Positions 59,516 through 64,000 of a DNA stretch of 64,000 bases are shown here, one piece after another (the stretch's first letter is position 1; each line of letters starts with the position of its first letter). Below the pieces are notes generated by a model. The model made no database searches. It was given only the letters and a program-made list of their open reading frames with translations, and was not told where the DNA came from. The stretch spans positions 1 to 64,000 of the forward strand of contig JADZBE010000036.1 of assembly GCA_020852275.1 (NCBI GenBank), in the 5' to 3' direction. Position numbers and translations under genes: made by a program. This DNA comes from Phycisphaerales bacterium (lineage in GTDB: Bacteria > Planctomycetota > Phycisphaerae > UBA1845).

Positions 59516-60403
59516 CTATTCTTCCAAGATGTGCCGGGCGATCTTCATCGCAGTCGGGGCACCCTTCGGATTGCCCGCCGCGAAACACAGCAAATAGATA
59601 GGCGTGCCGGTAGAGTTTCGCAAGGTCAGCGGGTTCGGCGCTACCGCGCAGAAGATCGTCTTCAATCGAGCGATGAAGAACTCGCCGATCCGCCGCATAT
59701 CGGTGTCTTTGATATCCGAGGTTTCCTCGCCGAAGAGGCTCGGCTCCTGCTTCTTCGCGTAGAACGCCTGCTTCCACAAATCTGCTCCGAAGCTCCGTGT
59801 GAGGGCGTTTGCCCAAGCGTCCGGAGGCGGCCCTTTCCGCGTGAGCAGGCGGTTGATGGCCATGCCGAGCGGAAACAGGTACCACAGGTCAATCGCCTTG
59901 GTCCGGGCGATCGCACTCATGGTCTCCCATTCAACCTGCATTCCGTAAGGGTCCAGGAACACGACCGCCCGGTGTTTTCGCCAATCGGTTTGAGTGCACC
60001 ATTCCTGGAGATACGTGTTCGCGTCGGACTCTTGGATGTCAATGGCTTGGGCCTTGTCCGGGAACTCCATTTGCAACAGCCTTAACTCTTCAACTCGACG
60101 AGGATTCAGTTCGATGAACACGTACCTGTCGAACGACGGCGAAACCTCCAGGGCGATTCTAGCGCTTCCCTTCTTGTAGGCATCCCGATCTTCATCGGGT
60201 TCAACCTCGAAAAGCGGTACATCATCATCCTTCGAGTGCGGCTCGACTCGACTGCCTGTGCCGGCAAACCCATCGACGTAGATGGTCTTGTAGTACCTGG
60301 CCTTCGGGTTACCTTTGAAAAGCGTCATGTAGGCGTAAAGGTACTTGCGCACGCGGTTGAGCTTGTCAGTCGTCCACGCTCCGCCGAATTCGTGCTGGCT
60401 CAT
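59516..60403 (-). CDS. tcmP: Three-Cys-motif partner protein TcmP
   Basis: 295 residues. Opens with KLNRVRKYLYAYMTLFKGNP and YKTIYVDGFAGTGSR, then YVFIELNPRRVEELRLLQ and VVFLDPYGMQVEW; the DGFAG/DPYG pair looks like a SAM-methyltransferase-type Rossmann fold. The family is defined by its constant partnership with the three-Cys protein encoded just downstream. Base composition is lower in GC than the surroundings, fitting acquisition as a module. Biochemical role unknown; modification of DNA or RNA is a plausible but untested guess. Confidence 0.85.
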   Translation of the reverse strand: MSQHEFGGAWTTDKLNRVRKYLYAYMTLFKGNPKARYYKTIYVDGFAGTGSRVEPHSKDDDVPLFEVEPDEDRDAYKKGSARIALEVSPSFDRYVFIELNPRRVEELRLLQMEFPDKAQAIDIQESDANTYLQEWCTQTDWRKHRAVVFLDPYGMQVEWETMSAIARTKAIDLWYLFPLGMAINRLLTRKGPPPDAWANALTRSFGADLWKQAFYAKKQEPSLFGEETSDIKDTDMRRIGEFFIARLKTIFCAVAPNPLTLRNSTGTPIYLLCFAAGNPKGAPTAMKIARHILEE

Positions 60404-60748
60404 GAAGGCTATCCTTCAATCTGAAGCTGGAACCGGCCGGGATTCGTTTTAGGCACGATCCCGAGACCATCGGGATGCATACCCCATACCGAACATAACG
60501 CAAACGTCCAGGAGAATCGTTTTCGGGGGTTGTGGCTTCGGCGACAGGGCGGACGGGGCCGGTTTCATGCAGGCCAACCGTCGGAGTGCTGCGGCGCCGC
60601 TGCTGAGAGCGGCGACATTGGCCAATCTCCCTCTGTTACCAACCCAATCCAAGCGATACAATGAACGGATCGACAGCGCGCGGACCTCGCCGGCGATCTT
60701 GGGCTGGGGTGTGCGTGACACGATCATGGAAGTACCACGGAAATCGAC
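60404..60748. other. Intergenic region without recognised gene
   Basis: About 345 bases between tcmP and the mutase. No repeat copy, hairpin or ORF with family support seen. Confidence 0.4.
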
Positions 60749-62428
60749 ATGAGCGTAACACCATTGCAGAAAACGGGTTGCGGTTGTGAGGCGGGCGTTG
60801 GGCACGCGCGTCAGGGCCAGCACGACGGGGCAGCGGCGCGTGGAGCCGCGACGCCTTGCGGGCAGGAGGCGGCGGCGCGGCAGCCGTTCTATGCCGCCGC
60901 GGACGTGCGCGGATTGCGGCTGGAGGAGACGCTGCCGGAGCCTGGGGTCTTCCCGTTTGTGCGCGGCGTCCATCGGACCATGTACCGCGACCGGCTGTGG
61001 ACCATGCGCATGTTCGCCGGTTTCGGCGACGCGTCCGACACTAATCAGCGCTTCAAGTTCCTGCTCAAGCAGGGGCAGACCGGGCTTTCCACCGCCTTCG
61101 ACCTGCCCACGCTCATGGGGCGCGACAGTGACGACCCGCTGGCACTCGGCGAGGTGGGGCGCTGCGGCGTGGCCATTTCGTCGCTCGCCGACATGCGCCG
61201 GCTCTTCGACGGCATCAACCTCGGCGAAGTCAGCACGTCCATGACGATCAACGCGCCCGCGGCCATTCTGCTGGCGTTCTACATCTGCGTCGCCCAGGAG
61301 GAGGGCGTGCCGCTCGATCAGCTTCGCGGCACGTTGCAGAACGACATCCTCAAGGAGTTTCACGCGCAGAACGAGTTTGTCTTTCCGCCCGGTCCCAGCA
61401 CCAAGCTGGTGATCGACACCATCGAGCACTGCACGCGCCACATGCCGCAGTGGAACACGGTTTCCGTGAGCGGCTACCACATCCGCGAGGCCGGCGCGAC
61501 GGCGGCGGAGGAGCTGGCGTTCACGCTGGCGGACGGGATGTGCTACGCGGAGGAGTCGCTGAAGCGCGGGCTGGACGCGGACGCCTTCGCGCCGCGGCTG
61601 AGCTTCTTCTTCGACGTGCACAACGATTTCTTCGAGGAAATCGCGAAATTCCGGGCAGCGCGAAAGATCTGGGCGAACGCGATGAAGAACCGCTTCCGCG
61701 CGAAGAACGAGCGGAGCATGATGCTGCGCTTCCATGCTCAGACGGCCGGCGTGACGCTGACCGAGCAGCAGCCGCTCAACAACGTCGTCCGCGTCGCGTA
61801 CCAGGCGATGGCCGCGGTGCTGGGCGGGTGCCAGTCGCTGCACACCAACAGCATGGACGAGACGCTGGCGCTGCCGACGGAGCGCGCGGCGACGGTGGCG
61901 CTGCGCACGCAGCAGATCCTCGCGCATGAGACGCAGGTGCCGAAGGTCGTCGATCCACTGGCGGGAAGCTACTACCTGGAGAAGCTCACGAGCGAGATCG
62001 AAGCGGCCGCGACGGCGATCATCGACCAGATCGACGCGATGGGCGGCGTGCTGAAGGCGATCGACCGGGGCTACTTCCGCCGGCGGATCGCGGAGTCGGC
62101 GCTGGCGGAGCAGCGGAAGATCGACGCGGGCGAGCTGAAGGTCGTGGGCGTGACGGACTTCACGGAAGTCGAGCCGCACAACATCGACATCCTCAAGATC
62201 GAGCACCACACCGAGGAGCAGCAGATCGCGCGCCTGCGCGAGCTCAAGGCGAAGCGCGACAAGAAGCGCCACGCCGACGCGCTGACGCGCCTGCGCGACG
62301 ACGCCCGCGCGGGCCACAACGTCATGCCCGCGCTCGTCAGCGCCGCGGAGGCGGACGCCACGGTCGGCGAGATGATGAACACCCTGCGCGAAGTCTTCGG
62401 CAGCTACGACGGCGGCCCGGAGTGGTAG
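60749..62428 (+). CDS. Acyl-CoA mutase large subunit, isobutyryl-CoA-mutase type
   Basis: 559 residues, the catalytic barrel of a B12-dependent acyl-CoA mutase without the C-terminal B12 domain, so it needs a separate small subunit (not in this window). The substrate-specificity pair is Phe89 ([10 protein letters not shown]) and Gln207 (EFHAQNEF); in methylmalonyl-CoA mutase these are Tyr89 and Arg207, whereas Phe and Gln mark isobutyryl-CoA mutase (established for characterised enzymes). Other landmarks: [52 protein letters not shown]. The first 40 residues are Cys/Gly-rich and unusual. Good size for IcmA-type subunits. Confidence 0.85.
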   Translation: MSVTPLQKTGCGCEAGVGHARQGQHDGAAARGAATPCGQEAAARQPFYAAADVRGLRLEETLPEPGVFPFVRGVHRTMYRDRLWTMRMFAGFGDASDTNQRFKFLLKQGQTGLSTAFDLPTLMGRDSDDPLALGEVGRCGVAISSLADMRRLFDGINLGEVSTSMTINAPAAILLAFYICVAQEEGVPLDQLRGTLQNDILKEFHAQNEFVFPPGPSTKLVIDTIEHCTRHMPQWNTVSVSGYHIREAGATAAEELAFTLADGMCYAEESLKRGLDADAFAPRLSFFFDVHNDFFEEIAKFRAARKIWANAMKNRFRAKNERSMMLRFHAQTAGVTLTEQQPLNNVVRVAYQAMAAVLGGCQSLHTNSMDETLALPTERAATVALRTQQILAHETQVPKVVDPLAGSYYLEKLTSEIEAAATAIIDQIDAMGGVLKAIDRGYFRRRIAESALAEQRKIDAGELKVVGVTDFTEVEPHNIDILKIEHHTEEQQIARLRELKAKRDKKRHADALTRLRDDARAGHNVMPALVSAAEADATVGEMMNTLREVFGSYDGGPEW

Positions 62429-62517
62429 TGGTAGTGGTAGGGTGGATTGGGCAGGGCGGCTCTCCGAGCCGCCACGGGCAGCACGTCCTGCCGAGGTGAA
62501 TTCCGGATAGGTGACAT

Positions 62518-62733
62518 ATGTTTGACCGCATCACATTCAACTCCAACATCATGGGTGGCCGCGCCTGCGTTCGCGGCATGAGGATTCCGGTTTCGGTGAT
62601 CGTGGGGCAGATTGCCCACGGAGCCACGTTTGAAGAAATACTCGATGGATACCCCGACCTGGAGCGGGAGGACATCCAGCAAGCCGTTGAATACGCCGCG
62701 TGGCTGACGCAAGAGCAAGTCCATACAGCATGA
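62518..62733 (+). CDS. DUF433 antitoxin
   Basis: 71 residues: FDRITFNSNIMGGRACVRGM, then RIPVSVIVGQIAHG and FEEILDGYPDLEREDIQQAV, the DUF433 helix-turn-helix pattern. It is the antitoxin of the DUF5615 pair and comes first in the operon. Its stop overlaps the toxin ATG. A loosely placed GATAGGTG precedes the ATG. Confidence 0.9.
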   Translation: MFDRITFNSNIMGGRACVRGMRIPVSVIVGQIAHGATFEEILDGYPDLEREDIQQAVEYAAWLTQEQVHTA

Positions 62734-63137
62734 GGCGACCTCCCGTGAAGTTCCTAGCCGACATGGGAGTTAGTCTGAAAGTTGTAGAATGGCTTCGCGA
62801 GCACCGCCACGATGCCGTCCATCTCCGGGAGCGTGGCTTACAGCGACTGACGGATTCGGAGATATTCGGCTTGGCTTGCGCTGAGGAACGGATCATCCTG
62901 ACGTTCGACCTCGACTTCGGCGAGATCGCTGCGTTGGGGGGGAAGGAGCATCCGGGCGTTATCTTGTTTCGCTTAGCCAATACCCGTGCGAATCACGTGA
63001 TGGACCGGATGCGAGTCGTCCTGTCGACCGTGAGTTGCGACCCCCAGCCCAGCTTGGTAATTCTGGTTGAGGAGCATCGAATTCGCGTGCGCCGCCTCCC
63101 TCCGAGGGGCGGAAGCGGCTGGCGTGCGTCTCCTTGA
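62730..63137 (+). CDS. DUF5615 PIN-like toxin
   Basis: 135 residues. It starts VKFLADMGVSLKVVEWLREH with the first catalytic Asp, continues DAVHLRERGLQRLTDSEIF, and carries ERIILTFDLDFGEIAAL with further acidic residues of the PIN-like active site. The C-terminus is Arg-rich. ATG at 62730 overlaps the DUF433 stop as ATGA. Likely RNase toxin by family; activity not shown. Confidence 0.9.
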   Translation: MRRPPVKFLADMGVSLKVVEWLREHRHDAVHLRERGLQRLTDSEIFGLACAEERIILTFDLDFGEIAALGGKEHPGVILFRLANTRANHVMDRMRVVLSTVSCDPQPSLVILVEEHRIRVRRLPPRGGSGWRASP

Positions 63138-63165
63138 AAAGAATCTGTCTTGAGGTCCCAGAGCC

Positions 63166-63318
63166 ATGAGTGAAACACGAATCATCTTAAAATCCGCTCC
63201 CGTCGCGCGAATCATCTTCTCCACCGACGGCGGGCTGAACATCTTCTCCTCCTCCGTGCTGACGCGGCTGGACGAAGCCGTACGCGAAGTCCGGCGGGGC
63301 AGCGCAGGACGCGCGTGA
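63166..63318 (+). pseudogene. Truncated enoyl-CoA hydratase-like N-terminus
   Basis: 50 residues: MSETRIILKSAPVARIIFST, then LNIFSSSVLTRLDEAVREVR and a stop. This matches the first strand-helix of crotonase-family enzymes, which normally continue to about 260 residues; here the frame ends at 63318 and no continuation is found in the other frames. Probably a decayed gene fragment downstream of the toxin. Confidence 0.5.
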
Positions 63319-63466
63319 GCTGCTGCTGGCTTCCGATGTGCACTCGTTTTGAAGACAAGCCGCAAGCCATTCATCGGTATGAACTGCCGGATTCGCGTTG
63401 ACCGGCGTTAGCGAACCGCTCCCATGCGGTTGGGAGTTGATCCTTCCGATTCTGCTTCCCCACGTA

Positions 63467-63985
63467 TCACGGCTCATGGCCCCTGTGAAGTCGCTCGCGC
63501 ACTTCTTGTTCGAGACTGGGCAGGTCGGGCGGCTTCGGCTCCCAGGACACGGAACCCCGAAGCGAGCGCAGCGTCTTGTCATAAACGCTCCCGGAGAGCT
63601 TCTCCATGGCGGCCTCCGCCCTTTGGAGAAGCGCTCTCGTCAGGAGGAAGAAACCTGCTGCAAGGGCGAGCGATATCAGTATCTCCCCGAGATCAAAGCC
63701 CAACCGTCCACCCGAGAACGTGCGAGTCAGACCGGGGAGAATGACCACCGCGAAGATTGCAGATGGAACGAGCAGCAGCCAGGAAAAAACGAAAGAAACG
63801 AGAGGCAGGCTTCTCAGCCCCAGCCGGCGGAAACGAATGTGCAGGGCGATCATAATGCTTACGGAGGCGACGAGGGTCCCGATTGCGGGGACCCCGATCC
63901 ACAAGATCCCGCTCCAGGCCGCGAAGATTCCCGCGAGAATCGCCAGCCACAACAACAGGACGCTGGTGCGAGCCAACCGGCGCAC
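63467..63985 (-). CDS. Membrane protein, start possibly outside window
   Basis: 172 residues from GTG at 63985; the frame stays open to the window edge. Four hydrophobic segments are seen (SVLLLWLAILAGIFAAW, IGVPAIGTLVASVSIMIAL, LVSFVFSWLLLVPSAIFAVV, ILISLALAAGFFLLTRALL), followed by a charged tail (LPSLEQEVRERLHRG). No family recognised. Confidence 0.65.
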   Translation of the reverse strand: MRRLARTSVLLLWLAILAGIFAAWSGILWIGVPAIGTLVASVSIMIALHIRFRRLGLRSLPLVSFVFSWLLLVPSAIFAVVILPGLTRTFSGGRLGFDLGEILISLALAAGFFLLTRALLQRAEAAMEKLSGSVYDKTLRSLRGSVSWEPKPPDLPSLEQEVRERLHRGHEP

Positions 63986-64000
63986 GTCTTCAGCGCGCCT

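Noticed and set aside
60449..62317. Long minus-strand open frame opposite the mutase
   Set aside because: Antisense artefact of GC-rich codon use; the mutase reading is unambiguous.

Overview
The window is a GC-rich chromosomal segment, most likely from a planctomycete of the Phycisphaerae type. I infer this from the cysteine-rich GACCLPDG repeat protein, lipoproteins with NDN-rich linkers, paired Ser/Thr kinases with an FHA partner, PQQ-type propellers, and the many short hairpin repeats scattered between and inside genes. No rRNA, tRNA, CRISPR array, prophage or transposase was recognised. The taxonomic guess rests on style, not on a marker gene.

Layout. 1-6.5 kb: an RHS remnant, glnS (swollen by in-frame hairpin repeats), a lipoprotein bounded by a second degenerate copy of the glnS 3' end, toxin-like small genes (DUF2442 pair), an Mrr-type restriction endonuclease, DUF4259 and a CcbP-like protein. 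6.6-16.4 kb: a membrane protein, a PQQ-like propeller, ligA, DUF1428, a secreted protein, ferritin and a TPR protein. 16.5-21 kb: a defence/toxin islet (PD-(D/E)XK-like nuclease, vapC with an internal stop, vapB, a degenerate thiC 3' end, hepT, mntA) next to intact thiC. 21-24.5 kb: a sugar-type ABC permease and binding protein, then a methyltransferase. 24.7-30.6 kb: two paralogous Ser/Thr kinases and an FHA protein. 30.9-36 kb: a lipoprotein, LivF, an amidohydrolase and a B12-type radical SAM protein. 36-43.9 kb: a CPBP protease, a MagIII-like glycosylase, a small lipoprotein with an alginate-export-type porin, an RbfA-like/RtcB pair, citrate synthase and a hemerythrin-like protein. 44-52 kb: the repeat surface protein, a ferritin-like protein, a lipoprotein, a CBS protein, a FAD oxidoreductase and a GNAT enzyme. 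52.5-64 kb: an S41 protease, QueD, TrmB, a propeller, MgtE, the TcmP/DUF5131 pair, an isobutyryl-CoA-mutase-type large subunit, a DUF433/DUF5615 toxin-antitoxin pair, a crotonase stub and a membrane protein.

Cross-cutting themes. (1) Two housekeeping genes (glnS, thiC) each have a second, diverged copy of their own 3' end a short way downstream, with a cassette in between and toxin-type genes beyond. This looks like recombination or element insertion at gene 3' ends. (2) Several families of short hairpin repeats show compensatory base changes between copies, and some have invaded coding frames (glnS, RHS). (3) Several genes have a -10/-35 promoter placed so close to the ATG that the transcript would be leaderless (ligA, livF, probably glnS). 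(4) Translationally coupled pairs with ATGA or GTGA overlaps recur: vapB-vapC-nuclease, RbfA-like-rtcB, DUF433-DUF5615. The least explained conserved module is TcmP with its three-Cys partner.
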